From assembly GCF_003031405.1 (NCBI RefSeq), contig NZ_CP020469.1, positions 3,534,001-3,598,000 on the forward strand: a stretch of 64,000 nucleotides of DNA, given 5' to 3'. Below the pieces are notes generated by a model that was not told the DNA's origin, made no database searches, and worked only from the letters and a program-made list of their open reading frames with translations. Positions 20,315 to 30,340 of this stretch are shown here, piece by piece. Position 1 is the stretch's first letter. The number at the start of each line of letters is the position of its first letter. The position numbers and the translations under genes were made by a program. Origin of the DNA: Halomonas sp. 'Soap Lake #6'. Lineage in GTDB: Bacteria; Pseudomonadota; Gammaproteobacteria; Pseudomonadales; Halomonadaceae.

Positions 20315-22520
20315 GCTGCGCTTTCCCCAGACCTGTACCTCCCTGCCTAACGAAGTGCAGGGAGTGCTGGCCCACGCGCCACACTTAACCTGCGCTCACG
20401 TCAGTATCGCTATTGCGGCAGGCTATCTGGATGAACCACACGCCCTGCCAGGGTTGGCCCACTTGCTGGAGCATGTGCTCACCACTGCCCCGCTGGCTGC
20501 ATCCCCTAATACCAGTCTGCTAGCTTGGTTTACCCAGCACCAGGGCAGCCTGAACGCCCGCACGGATGACTACGTCACCGATGTGCACTTCTCGATACCG
20601 GTCAGCAAGCTAGCAGCGGCAGCGATAACGGTTGCCGCCCAGGTGGCCAACCCACGTATGCCCTTGCCGACTATTCACGCCGAGGTCGCGGCCATTGATG
20701 CCGAGTGGCAAGCTCGCCAACACAGCCGCCAGATGCAGCGTCTGGATGCTCTCGCGGCGCTGGCTAACCCACAGCATATCGGTGCAAGCTGCCGTCACGG
20801 CAATGCACAAACGCTGGGCCAGGATGCAGAGGCACTATTAAACAGGCTGGCCAAGTTTCACCGCGACCATTACCACGGTGGCCGCGTTAGCATCGCGATG
20901 ATCAGCCCCTGGCCCATGGAAGAGATGGCCTGCCTTGCCGAACGCATGGCAGCGTTGTTTACCCCGCCGCCACCTCATGCACCAACGCTAACCATAACGT
21001 CCCGCTGGGGCCGTTTACCCAACGCACAGGTGAGAGGGTCTAAGGTGAGAGGGCCTAGCGTGAGCGGGTCTAGCAACAGCATTGAGTTTTTCTGGCCACT
21101 ACCGTCGGCTGCTTCATATCATCAGCTTACCGCCCTTATCGGCTTAGCTGATTCGCTAAACCAGGGCCGCTTGGCTGAGCAGTTGCCTGCTTCGATTACT
21201 CATTACCACGCCACTACCGCTCCTGCAGGGGCAACGGATAGCTTTAGCCTGCAGCTTAGCGGTGCTTTACAACCAGACGCAGTGCTGGCACCGCTGACCG
21301 ACCAGCTCAACCAATGCATCAGTGGTCTACGCTTTGACATACTTCGCGAGCGTGGCAACGCTTGGCAACCGCCTACCGATACCGTACAGCTAGCCCCTGC
21401 TTGGTTTGCACACGCCCGCCACCAAGCAATTGCTCGCCGCAATGCCACGCTACCTGCTAACCAGCAGCCATTAGTGGGTTCTCTGTTCACCACTGGCAAC
21501 GCTCGCTGGCTAATAGGTGATGCGCCAACGCCCTCTGCTGCTGCCACTTTTGACCTACAGCCACCGCCTTCGCCTTCCCCCAGGGTGCAGTGTTGGTGTG
21601 GCCAGTACGATGTTCAGGCTGATTTCAATACGCTTACCGACGACACCTGGGCAGCCTGCTTTGTACCCGGCGCAGTGATCGTACCCAGCCCGCGAACCGC
21701 TCAGCGGATAGCTCATCAGGGCATGGTCTTCAAGCAGGAGAACTCGCCTCACGGCAGTTGGGTGATGGTCGTCGGCAGTGGGGCGAACCATGCCATGCTG
21801 GCGCTGTTGGAAGCAGCTGCATTAGCGCTACCTGCAGCCCAAGAGGGGCTACTAGCACAACAGTTGATACAGCGCCTAACGTCACTACCTGCCACACCAG
21901 TGGTATGGGTCTCTCATCAGGCGGAGTCAGACGCCATTACTCAGGCAGTTGCCGACCTCGTTAGTCGCTTACCAACCTATGCTGGCAACATATCTGAAGG
22001 CACCCCATCAGCCACCGGCTCCCAGCCAGCGAGTACCGCAGTAATGCGCACGCTGCGTTTACCAGGCACGCCTGCTCAACGCTGGCTATTAGCGGTCGCT
22101 GAAAGGCATCACAGTGCACTATTTTTTCAACAGGCACGCGACAAACATCGCTTGGGCTATGTGGCAGCGGTTCGTAGAGGCGACGGCGCGCCCTGCTCGC
22201 TTGGCTATGTGGTACAAACCAACGAAGACGTGGGCTCTATTGAGGAAACGCTTAAGGCGATTACCGGTGCCCTATGGCAAGGGACTAATAGCACTCAGTG
22301 GAAACAACCAGCCACTCCAACAGCGCCTGAAACGCCGTTAGCCGCACTGATCATCCAGTGGCAAAGCCTGCTTTCCGGTGCCGTTCAGCCGTTACATCGG
22401 CTGGCGCGGGAAAACCTTACCCCGGAAGCAGCTACCGAGTTACTAACTCAGCTAAACACCCTCGGGCGCTGGCAAACCCACCGACTGGATAGCACTGGCC
22501 ACTATTTCGTCAGTGATTGA
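20307..22520 (+). CDS. pqqF: PQQ biosynthesis M16 metallopeptidase PqqF
   Basis: A 737-residue M16 (insulinase) peptidase that cleaves PqqA. The inverted zinc motif is H52-L-L-E55-H56, with the third ligand Glu near residue 133 (AEVAAIDAEW). The C-terminal M16-like half is degenerate, as usual. Between the halves a 15-bp unit is repeated three times in frame (21030-21074), encoding VRGSK, VRGPS and VSGSS, probably a surface linker. It begins inside the end of ercS. Its stop falls in a 16-bp tandem repeat that extends into erbR. Confidence 0.9.
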   Translation: MARLRFPQTCTSLPNEVQGVLAHAPHLTCAHVSIAIAAGYLDEPHALPGLAHLLEHVLTTAPLAASPNTSLLAWFTQHQGSLNARTDDYVTDVHFSIPVSKLAAAAITVAAQVANPRMPLPTIHAEVAAIDAEWQARQHSRQMQRLDALAALANPQHIGASCRHGNAQTLGQDAEALLNRLAKFHRDHYHGGRVSIAMISPWPMEEMACLAERMAALFTPPPPHAPTLTITSRWGRLPNAQVRGSKVRGPSVSGSSNSIEFFWPLPSAASYHQLTALIGLADSLNQGRLAEQLPASITHYHATTAPAGATDSFSLQLSGALQPDAVLAPLTDQLNQCISGLRFDILRERGNAWQPPTDTVQLAPAWFAHARHQAIARRNATLPANQQPLVGSLFTTGNARWLIGDAPTPSAAATFDLQPPPSPSPRVQCWCGQYDVQADFNTLTDDTWAACFVPGAVIVPSPRTAQRIAHQGMVFKQENSPHGSWVMVVGSGANHAMLALLEAAALALPAAQEGLLAQQLIQRLTSLPATPVVWVSHQAESDAITQAVADLVSRLPTYAGNISEGTPSATGSQPASTAVMRTLRLPGTPAQRWLLAVAERHHSALFFQQARDKHRLGYVAAVRRGDGAPCSLGYVVQTNEDVGSIEETLKAITGALWQGTNSTQWKQPATPTAPETPLAALIIQWQSLLSGAVQPLHRLARENLTPEAATELLTQLNTLGRWQTHRLDSTGHYFVSD

Positions 22521-22553
22521 GCTCGTCAGCGATTGAGCTCGTCAGCGATTGAG
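22508..22553. repeat. 16-bp tandem repeat joining the 3' ends of pqqF and erbR
   Basis: About 2.9 copies of CGTCAGCGATTGAGCT (22508-22523 with one mismatch, 22524-22539, 22540-22553). The first copy holds the pqqF stop codon and the last encodes the final erbR codons on the other strand, so the repeat expansion separates the two convergent stops. Confidence 0.95.
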
Positions 22554-23213
22554 GAACTGCGAAAAATCGATATCGTTAGCCGATAAAACTGCCTGTACGC
22601 GGCTGGTAACCCCCAGTTTGCGCAAAATAGCCGACACATGGGCCTTCACCGTGGTTTCGGCGATATTCAGGTGATAAGCAATCATCTTATTGGATTCGCC
22701 ACGGGTCATGTGCTCTAGCACTTGCAGCTGTTTACGGGTGAGCAGTTGTAGTTGCTCCGCAGTAAAGCCTTGCTCCTGGTGACGGCGCTTATGAATACTA
22801 TCTGGGGCACGCATGGCATCGGCAGGCAGAAAGATATTTCCCTCCAGCACCTGGGCAATGGCGAGGCACATCTGATCACGAGGCAATGACTTGGTAATAA
22901 ACCCCGCCGCACCACAGGAGACCGCCTGAAGAATAATCTGCTTATCCTCTTCGGCCGAGACAATCACCACTGGAATAGTCGGTTGCTCGTTGCGCAGCTG
23001 CAAAAGCCCCGTTAAGCCGTTCATTCCCGGCATATTTAAATCTAGCAATATCAAATCAATATCAGGATCTTGTTGGGCATGGGCTAGGGCCGCATCGAAG
23101 TTTTCCACTTCGATAACGTCAGCATCTGCATAAGCCTCACGGACCACACGTGCCATGGCCTCGCGCACCAGGGGATGGTCGTCGGCAATCAGGAATTTGT
23201 AAGTCGCTGTCAT
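22542..23213 (-). CDS. erbR: NarL/LuxR-type response regulator ErbR (AgmR/ExaE family)
   Basis: A 223-residue two-component regulator. The receiver (residues ~5-120) has acidic pocket D11-D12, phospho-acceptor D58 ([11 protein letters not shown]) and Lys in FITKSLP. A LuxR-type HTH at ~150-215 contains [12 protein letters not shown] and [20 protein letters not shown]. It is the expected activator of PQQ alcohol oxidation genes, probably driven by ErcS. It converges on pqqF with 21 bp between stops and no terminator hairpin. The 245 bp upstream hold its promoter and two 6-bp-stem hairpins (23357-23375, 23392-23413). Confidence 0.88.
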   Translation of the reverse strand: MTATYKFLIADDHPLVREAMARVVREAYADADVIEVENFDAALAHAQQDPDIDLILLDLNMPGMNGLTGLLQLRNEQPTIPVVIVSAEEDKQIILQAVSCGAAGFITKSLPRDQMCLAIAQVLEGNIFLPADAMRAPDSIHKRRHQEQGFTAEQLQLLTRKQLQVLEHMTRGESNKMIAYHLNIAETTVKAHVSAILRKLGVTSRVQAVLSANDIDFSQFLNR

Positions 23214-23458
23214 TATTATGGTTGCCTATGGTTAAGCTAAATCCCGCTTACTGTATCCTGTTTAACACTTTACTGATTCGTCCGCTTTTATTGAAGCAAC
23301 TTCCACGCCTTCATCATTCACTAACGCTAGCCTGTGGTGGCTTCTGCTGGCTGGCGGGCGCTACTACGCAGCGCCAGGCCACACTGGAATAGAACCGCAG
23401 GGCGGCTCGGTTCCAGCTTGTGCCCCGCACGATTGGCGGAGGTTTACGCGGAATTTTG

Positions 23459-24109
23459 CTAAATGCACTCTCGGCTCTGGTCACTTTCATCAACAGTTTT
23501 GTTTAAGAATAATCTTCCGAGCTGGTAAATATCATGCATATACATATCAAGCCTTGAAACAACGTAAGTTAATAAGATCAATGCATAAATGGATAGCATG
23601 ACTATTAACGGATCATTCAGCCAGGCCAGCAGGGGTATCGACACTTCATAATGAACGGTATAGATACTCATGGCACCTAGCAATTGGACCAAGAAGCAGT
23701 TCATAATCACCAGGGTAATCAACATCCCACGAACATCCACGCTAGGTAGCCTGGTCCTCCAGAAAGGAAGATGACGAACTTTTACATTACCGTTATAACT
23801 TAGTCTTGCTTTCCTTCGTAACAAGGGGATCGCATAGGTACTCTCCTCTTTTTCAGTAAAAGCCTTTAATGCTACTTCCCGGTCAAACTGAGGGCCGAAA
23901 ACATTATCAATCATTTGTCCAAAATCTGAATACATACTTGATTGCGTGGTAACTTTTGCCTTTTCAGAGAGCTCTTTTAAATAGTTTTTATCAGTATCTG
24001 ACAGTCTCTTTTGATTACCAGCATTTATATTGTAGTGTGTTTCATATACTTGGTATAAAGCGGTCGTCACACCCACGAATATCATGAAAAAAATAGCGAA
24101 CATCAGCAT
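23459..24109 (-). CDS. Unrecognised inner-membrane protein, AT-rich
   Basis: I do not recognise a family. The 216-residue product has three hydrophobic segments: one at the N-terminus (~residues 1-18), and two close together at ~130-155 and ~165-190. A charged ~110-residue soluble loop (rich in Lys/Glu) lies between the first and second. Base composition is visibly more AT-rich than the neighbours and the codons are untypical, suggesting recent acquisition. The start is uncertain: M23 of the longest frame (24109) has AGGAG 12 bases upstream; 24103 is also possible. A strong dyad lies just upstream (24140-24162). Confidence 0.65.
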   Translation of the reverse strand: MLMFAIFFMIFVGVTTALYQVYETHYNINAGNQKRLSDTDKNYLKELSEKAKVTTQSSMYSDFGQMIDNVFGPQFDREVALKAFTEKEESTYAIPLLRRKARLSYNGNVKVRHLPFWRTRLPSVDVRGMLITLVIMNCFLVQLLGAMSIYTVHYEVSIPLLAWLNDPLIVMLSIYALILLTYVVSRLDMYMHDIYQLGRLFLNKTVDESDQSRECI

Positions 24110-24139
24110 ATTACCGGACAACTCCTGAGCACAAATACA

Positions 24140-24162
24140 GCCAGCTGGTACAACCAGCTGGC
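24140..24162. repeat. Perfect 10-bp inverted repeat upstream of the 23459-24109 gene
   Basis: GCCAGCTGGT (24140-24149), 3-base spacer, ACCAGCTGGC (24153-24162). It lies 31 bp upstream of the chosen start and within the frame of the longer ORF. No T-run follows on either strand, so an operator or mRNA hairpin is more likely than a terminator. Confidence 0.8.
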
Positions 24163-24341
24163 AATTTGACGGCAATCTCTACACGCCAACCATGCCGACA
24201 CGCACACCATGCCCATCCCCCTATCACGTGTACAGTATCAGAACGCCTTTATAAAAGCGGATCAGATCCAGAGATAGCAGGCCTTCGATAAGGTTCATGG
24301 CGTCAGGAGGTTACTCACCTGGGGTTTCACCACTGTCACCA

Positions 24342-24845
24342 CTACTCTTCACGTGCCAGAGCCACATCAAAAGAGACGTCAATATCCATCGTATCGCTGT
24401 GGTCATGCCCCTCTGACATAGAAGCTACATGGGTAAGCGAGGCCGTAATGTGCCCTTTTGCTCGGCCAGCATCACCGTCAATATCGAGCACTTCTAGCTC
24501 GATTGGCACCTCATCCTCGGTGCCATAGTGGGGCATGATTGAGCTTTCGGGGAAATAAGTCACCATGGCACTGCTGGCTTCACCATCCATCACCATAAAG
24601 CTAATGCTCAACGTACCCTGAGTTGCGAATTCCTGTTCCCGATGGCCTTGGATGGTGACATCCGTCATGCCTGGCATCAGCTCGCTAAAATTAGCGGTTG
24701 AACCATCTTCGTGGGTAATAACATGCCACTGCTTAGACTCTCCATCCAGTGTTCCACTGATTTCATCAGCTAGCGCATGCCCCGCCGCCCACAGCAAACC
24801 GCCCATTAGTAGTGCGCAGCTCATAAACCGTTGTTGATTTATCAT
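24342..24845 (-). CDS. Unrecognised small exported protein
   Basis: A 167-residue product with a clear signal peptide (cleavage after AHALAD, ~residue 27) and an acidic, beta-rich mature part of ~140 residues. No cysteine remains in the mature chain. An acidic His-containing stretch (SEGHDHSDTMD, ~residues 143-153) could bind metal, but that is only a guess. AGGAGAG precedes the ATG. It is the last gene of the exported-protein block, 59 bp after the large VWA gene. Confidence 0.75.
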   Translation of the reverse strand: MINQQRFMSCALLMGGLLWAAGHALADEISGTLDGESKQWHVITHEDGSTANFSELMPGMTDVTIQGHREQEFATQGTLSISFMVMDGEASSAMVTYFPESSIMPHYGTEDEVPIELEVLDIDGDAGRAKGHITASLTHVASMSEGHDHSDTMDIDVSFDVALAREE

Positions 24846-24904
24846 CTACTCTCTCCTGTTTAACCGTATATCTTATTGTGATGCCTTACTGCCATCGCAT
24901 GGTA

Positions 24905-27900
24905 TTAATCTAATCTAAAAGTAATATTTCCACCTGGAGGAATGTGGATGTCGTACTGCTGTTCTTCTCCCGCGAGCTCCAACAGCAGCTTATAATCTCC
25001 CATCGGTATACTGATTGGCTCTTCATTCACACGTCCACTTGCCACCTCTTCACCATCCGTATCCACAAGTAGCCATTTAGCTGCCAGTGCTGCCTTCAGC
25101 CCTTCCGCTAGCTGCTGTTCGTTACGGCTATCGAAATATTCTCCACCGCCTAGCATCGCCAAACGAGCGAGCTCAGCTTGGAGTGCGCCCTCTTCAATAT
25201 GGAAGCCCACTATATTCAGTTTAATGTTAAAACCTTCTTCCAGTAGCACCTCTACCGCCTCTTCAACATTGCCATCACAGGTTTCCTCACCGTCAGTGAG
25301 CATAACGACTAGCCTTGGCTGATCGGCATAGGCAGCCAAGTCATCTGCCACTGCCAGCAGTGAGTCTGCCAGCGGTGTACGTGACAAATTTATCGCCTGT
25401 AGTTGGGTAACTGCTTCGCGGACATCGGCGTGGCTGCCTGAGTCTGCGGCTACCAGCAATTCAGTAGCACAGCTATGGGGTTCGGTATGCCCAAAAGCGC
25501 GCAGCGCGACCGGCAATTGGTCAGGAATATGGGTTTTCAGCACATCGTCGACAATCCGCCGCGCCACTTCGATACGCCGCCCTCCTTCCATTTGCTGCAA
25601 CATGGAGCCCGAGGCATCAAAAATCAGATGTACAGCGCCTGCACCAATCACCGGTGACGGGCCACTCAGCACTTGTAAACGCCCTGGTTCAGGCGGTTCC
25701 TGGTGGTGCTGCCCTACGGCTAAACGGTAGTCAGTGGGATTGCGCAGCTGCCGCATGCTCTGCTCGAAAGCCTGAATCAGGTCGTTACGGCCGGTCGCAT
25801 AGGCGTAGCGGCCATCGCCTACTCGTGACCAGGCATGCATCAGATTCTGATACCAGCGCAGCTCATCCGGATCACGCTGCTCGCCGTGGCCCAGCGACAT
25901 GGTAAATATACGTGGTTTGACCTGGGCCAGCGTCTCCCACGCACTGAGATCGCGACCGACCTGTTCGGCATCGGTGATCAGGAAGATCACTTTCTCCCCA
26001 TCGCGTTGCGCCAAGGCTTGGCTGGCGATACGCAGGGCAGGCTCAGCATCGGAGCCTTGATAACGCATGTCGTAGTGCCCCAGCGCCATGGCCATTGTCG
26101 CTGGGGAGTCAGCCCAGCCATTGATCAGCAATGGGCCACCCAACGACATCAGATTGCTAACCTCACGGCCAGGGCGAAGACCTTCAGCAAAGCGTACCAG
26201 CGCCTGATAGATGGCTGGTTGATGAACACCGATACTGCCACTGCCATCCCAAATAAAGATGATCGAGCGTGGCGGCTCCGTCAGGGTGAGTCGGTAGTCC
26301 CCGGGCACTAAGTCCCCCACCTCGGCTTGGCGGCCACCCGGCTCATCGCGCCATGTCAGTGCCACCTCTTCGCCGTCAGGGTCGGCCAGGGAAGCGCTCA
26401 GCCTGCCCCGCAGCGACTCCGCCAGAAAGAGCGTTAGGGTGTTGTTATCCTCTTTGAGGCGTATCTGATACCCCTCACTTTCCCCAGGCTCTTCGAAGCG
26501 ACCTTCGCCAAGCAGTTCAGCGGCCATACCCGTTGGTTGCGCAAGAGAGCTGTCCTCTGGTTCAGCGGCATCATCCGTCCGGAGCGTCTCGTAAGGGCCC
26601 TGGGTATGATCAAGCCCCCAATAGGCCAGTATCGACTCTCCACTGACCAGATCGCTGGCTTCGATGGCTTGAATGCTTGCTGGAATGCGCCAGCGGGGGC
26701 TGTGCTGCTCTGGGTCGGCATCAGGCTCATCAAACACCAGCTTCAGATAGCGCACCCAAGGCGTATCAGGCAGGGGGAAGCGCGCGATACCCTCTTCGTC
26801 GCGCTCAAGCACCCAGCTGGGCTGCGGTTGCCAGGGGCCGACCGGGCCTTCCGTTGAGGTGTAGACCCGTGCCCGCTCTACCGGGAGGCCTTGCCAATCG
26901 AGATCGTCGACCCAGCGTAGTTCGTTGATACGAGCCGCCCGTTGGTTGAGGAAACCAAATACCATCTGGATAGTGCGACCGTGAATACGCTCACCCTGGC
27001 GCGCATGACTCTCAACCTGCCGCCCTTGGTTGCCCAACGTATGACGTTGGCCTACCAAACCATGTAAAGAACGCAGATCCGGCAAGGTATATAACCAATG
27101 ACCGCCGTGTTCGGTGGCTAGCAGATCATGTTCATGTTGCGCCAGCTGCCCATGGGGTTCACCCAGTGCGCGGAACATCCCCGTGCCGGTAATCGCACCT
27201 TGGCCAGGTGGGTTACCCCATACCGAGAGCGGCGTCAATTGCACGTAGCGAGCGGCGAGGGGTGTTTCCAGTGCAAATACCTGCTCTTTCGCCTGCGCCG
27301 TCAACTCGATCTCCATCAATGGCGACAGATCATCAGGGCTGTCGCCTGCCGCAATGGCCACATGCCGCCAGCGATTGGCAATAGCGTGAAATGAGCGCTG
27401 GTTGAATAGCAACGCATGTAAAGTGCCGCCATCCCCCGCCAAGCGCAATGGCGGTAGCGGGTCTCCCATTTCACGCCAGTGCAGCGCGCTGGCAGAGCTT
27501 AGGCCGTCAATGAGTGCGCGTAGCTCGGTGTTTCGGCCTCGCCAACGCTCTCCCACGTCTTCACCGTTTTCCGGATCCACAAAGGCGGCCCCTAAGCCAG
27601 CCCAGGCCAGATCAGTCAATCCATGTAACGCAGACGCCTCCTCTTGCCACTTGGCAGGTGAGCGCGGCTCGGCTTCCCGAGTGATCGCAATATCCAAACG
27701 TTGATCATGTTCACCGGCACGTACAAATACCACTAGGCTATCGCCCTCAGGGAGATCAGGAGGAACCGTCAACTCAAGGGGTAGCCTTTGGATACTCTGT
27801 GCCGACAGGGTGAGCGACTCAGGTAAGCCGCTTAGGCTTGCCGCACCGTGACTCAAGTGGGCACCTAACGCTATCGTTTGAGGTACATCCAGCGGGTTTT

Positions 27901-30310
27901 CAACGACAAGCTCAGCCGCAAGTTGCTGACCTTCAGGACTAAAAGCAGCAAGCGCCAGATGCTCAGCCTGTATCACCAACCGCAGCGGTACAGGGGGTGA
28001 ACGCTGTGTATCAACAATATCGACAGGGCGCGTATTGGGGCCAAACCTGACCTCCATGACTATCGCCTGATCAGCAGGCAATGCTGCACTGTGTTCGCGT
28101 GAGCGGGCATCGAGGGCCAGTGGTATTACGTTATCCTCTTCATCGCGCAGGGTGATCCAGGTTTCCCCACCGCGAGGCTGTCTGTCTCCCGTTACCACGC
28201 CACCCAACAGCGCTAATTCACGCGCTGCTTCATCGGCAGCTAAGCGTAGGTAGCCGCGCTCTACCACCTCACCTTGAAGGCCAATACTCACACGGGTTTC
28301 CCGTGGTATCCACGGGGCCTGTTCGGGCGTCGGCGCAGGCGTGACACCATCAGTAAGATCCCAGGGGGGAATCAGCTCAAGGCGAGCCTGATAGTGAGTC
28401 TCACTGGCTTGCTGACCACGCAGACGCAGTAACCTATCCCCCGGCGACAGCCAGAAGGACGCCTGCTGCGATTCGCCATTGGCCCGCAGGGTGAGGTATT
28501 CATTTTGATGGCGGGTTTCACCTTCCCACTGCAACCAGGCGTGAGTATCCACTCCTTCAGGAGGATCCAACGTCAGGCGCACCCGGTTCCAGCCAGGAAC
28601 ACGGAACTGGAAATAGTCATCATCGTGAACACGGTGGAAAGTACCGCTGATATCCTGCCCCAACCAGAGCGGATTGGCGTGGCGTGCTAGATTATTCGGC
28701 TCGGCTTCATGGCCAGGTGCAATGCGCTCACTGGGTGTCAGCGCTAGTTGATAAGGCACGTCACTGCCGGTGAGTCGTACTAAATAGCGGCCTGGCAGTA
28801 GCCGCAGGTTATCAATACGCAGCGTCTGTGCATTGACCGACTGCACCATGGCACGATCTTCGCCGGGAAACAGCGCATTAAACGACAACGTATCCAATTC
28901 CAAACGTTCCGGCTGATAGAGTTCCAGACGACTCAGGCGACCATCACTTTGGGCCATTACCTGCCACTGACGACTATCCGCGCCGACATCAATGTAAAAC
29001 CAAGCCTCATCCTCGTTGCCCAACTGCCCGCTCAAGGTTTCATCTGGGGCAATGGGATAGGCCCATGCAGACGAGTAGTTGGGCTGATTGACGTGATGCT
29101 CAGGCAGTGCCTCGCCCTCTTGCAGTAACACCACAATATCAATCGGTTCGCCGCGACGCGGCGGCTCAAACTCGATTCGGTAATCACCCGCTGGTAAAGC
29201 GGCATGTGCAAACAGATGCGAATTGGCTCCGCTTCGGCAGGCGGGATCGTTACGCTGATCATGGTAGAGGCAGAAGGTGAGACGCTCGGTGTCATCACCC
29301 TCAATATTTAGTGACAGCGGCGACGAAGCCTCATCCACTTGCACCGCCAGTCGCTGAGACTCTCCAGGGTCAAGCCGCAGAGAGACCGGCTCGCCTATCG
29401 CTAGCCAGCGCGGCGGCGGAGGGGTGTCCGGTGGCGTGCCATCATGCTCTCGTGGACGCTGCCCATCGTTCTCAAGGCGCAGCTGTATACGACCTAGCGG
29501 TTCCCCATCAAGCTGACGCAGATGCAGCACACTGTGTTGATCCAACGCCAAACGGCCAAGGTTAGCACTAGGTGCCGCCGCTGTTTCATAGAGTGAACCA
29601 TCAGCGCTCTCCAGCGTTAGCGCAACGCTATTACCCAGGTCGGTCGCTGCCAACAGCTGCCAGAAGGAAGGCACCTCGTCGCTATCCAGGGCTAGCGGCA
29701 GCGAGGCCTCGGGACGATCCAGGTGGTAGAGCCACTCCCGGCCAGGTAGTACGGCCTGAGGTTCATCGTCGGCGGTAAGCTGCTGGTGTAGAGTGAGCGG
29801 TGCCTCACGAGACAGTACCAACTGATACCCTCCGCCTCCATTTTCCTCCTGATCAGCCAACCGTATTAAGTAGTCGGCGGAGGGAATCAGCAGACCGCCC
29901 ATCGCCACCTGGGGGCGTTGCGGCGTGGTCGAAAGGGAGAGCAGCGGCGTGTCGCTCTCTTCTGTCAAGTCGGACGGCGCCACACTACCGAAGGTGGCGA
30001 TGCCCGCTTCGGCTTGAGCATGATTGTTTAGCGGAAATGGCTCAACCTCGACGCTAACACTTGCACCGTCATCGGCCAGTAACTCAATCCGCCAGCGGTG
30101 ATCAATATCGTCATCGCTAAGCCTCCAGCGATAAAAATCTTGGTCATCAGCCACCACCTCGCCAATCAGGCGAGACTCGCCACGTATCTCTTGCGCGGTA
30201 TCCGGTGTATCGTTTGGCTCACGCTCCAGTGTCAGCCGAGGAAAGGCCTGCACCGCCTGTCCGCACCACCACAGCAGGGCCAACCCTGCCAAAAGCCTGC
30301 CCGCTACCAT
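24905..30310 (-). CDS. Giant exported protein with PPC-like repeats, discoidin-like domains and two VWA domains
   Basis: An 1801-residue product with a signal peptide (~residues 1-22) and a strong GGAGGAGGG ribosome-binding site. PPC-like segments starting EPNDTP (~30), NQPNYS (~405) and EPNNLA (~540) are followed by mixed beta-sandwich regions. Two discoidin (F5/8C)-like segments lie near ~895-1060 and ~1070-1220, and another PPC-like segment near ~1250. VWA domain 1 (~1345-1520) has the MIDAS motif DGSGS; VWA domain 2 (~1555-1740) has DASGS plus DGEE. A final small beta domain ends FRLD. VWA/MIDAS domains bind partners through a divalent metal. Function is unknown; it is probably the central scaffold of the cluster. 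Confidence 0.85.
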   Translation of the reverse strand: MVAGRLLAGLALLWWCGQAVQAFPRLTLEREPNDTPDTAQEIRGESRLIGEVVADDQDFYRWRLSDDDIDHRWRIELLADDGASVSVEVEPFPLNNHAQAEAGIATFGSVAPSDLTEESDTPLLSLSTTPQRPQVAMGGLLIPSADYLIRLADQEENGGGGYQLVLSREAPLTLHQQLTADDEPQAVLPGREWLYHLDRPEASLPLALDSDEVPSFWQLLAATDLGNSVALTLESADGSLYETAAAPSANLGRLALDQHSVLHLRQLDGEPLGRIQLRLENDGQRPREHDGTPPDTPPPPRWLAIGEPVSLRLDPGESQRLAVQVDEASSPLSLNIEGDDTERLTFCLYHDQRNDPACRSGANSHLFAHAALPAGDYRIEFEPPRRGEPIDIVVLLQEGEALPEHHVNQPNYSSAWAYPIAPDETLSGQLGNEDEAWFYIDVGADSRQWQVMAQSDGRLSRLELYQPERLELDTLSFNALFPGEDRAMVQSVNAQTLRIDNLRLLPGRYLVRLTGSDVPYQLALTPSERIAPGHEAEPNNLARHANPLWLGQDISGTFHRVHDDDYFQFRVPGWNRVRLTLDPPEGVDTHAWLQWEGETRHQNEYLTLRANGESQQASFWLSPGDRLLRLRGQQASETHYQARLELIPPWDLTDGVTPAPTPEQAPWIPRETRVSIGLQGEVVERGYLRLAADEAARELALLGGVVTGDRQPRGGETWITLRDEEDNVIPLALDARSREHSAALPADQAIVMEVRFGPNTRPVDIVDTQRSPPVPLRLVIQAEHLALAAFSPEGQQLAAELVVENPLDVPQTIALGAHLSHGAASLSGLPESLTLSAQSIQRLPLELTVPPDLPEGDSLVVFVRAGEHDQRLDIAITREAEPRSPAKWQEEASALHGLTDLAWAGLGAAFVDPENGEDVGERWRGRNTELRALIDGLSSASALHWREMGDPLPPLRLAGDGGTLHALLFNQRSFHAIANRWRHVAIAAGDSPDDLSPLMEIELTAQAKEQVFALETPLAARYVQLTPLSVWGNPPGQGAITGTGMFRALGEPHGQLAQHEHDLLATEHGGHWLYTLPDLRSLHGLVGQRHTLGNQGRQVESHARQGERIHGRTIQMVFGFLNQRAARINELRWVDDLDWQGLPVERARVYTSTEGPVGPWQPQPSWVLERDEEGIARFPLPDTPWVRYLKLVFDEPDADPEQHSPRWRIPASIQAIEASDLVSGESILAYWGLDHTQGPYETLRTDDAAEPEDSSLAQPTGMAAELLGEGRFEEPGESEGYQIRLKEDNNTLTLFLAESLRGRLSASLADPDGEEVALTWRDEPGGRQAEVGDLVPGDYRLTLTEPPRSIIFIWDGSGSIGVHQPAIYQALVRFAEGLRPGREVSNLMSLGGPLLINGWADSPATMAMALGHYDMRYQGSDAEPALRIASQALAQRDGEKVIFLITDAEQVGRDLSAWETLAQVKPRIFTMSLGHGEQRDPDELRWYQNLMHAWSRVGDGRYAYATGRNDLIQAFEQSMRQLRNPTDYRLAVGQHHQEPPEPGRLQVLSGPSPVIGAGAVHLIFDASGSMLQQMEGGRRIEVARRIVDDVLKTHIPDQLPVALRAFGHTEPHSCATELLVAADSGSHADVREAVTQLQAINLSRTPLADSLLAVADDLAAYADQPRLVVMLTDGEETCDGNVEEAVEVLLEEGFNIKLNIVGFHIEEGALQAELARLAMLGGGEYFDSRNEQQLAEGLKAALAAKWLLVDTDGEEVASGRVNEEPISIPMGDYKLLLELAGEEQQYDIHIPPGGNITFRLD

Positions 30311-30340
30311 TGCATCCCTCCTCCAGGTTAATGCAACGCT

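Noticed and set aside
23150..23392. 80-codon ORF overlapping the start of erbR and its promoter
   Set aside because: Antisense to a certain gene for part of its length, no ribosome-binding site, untypical composition.
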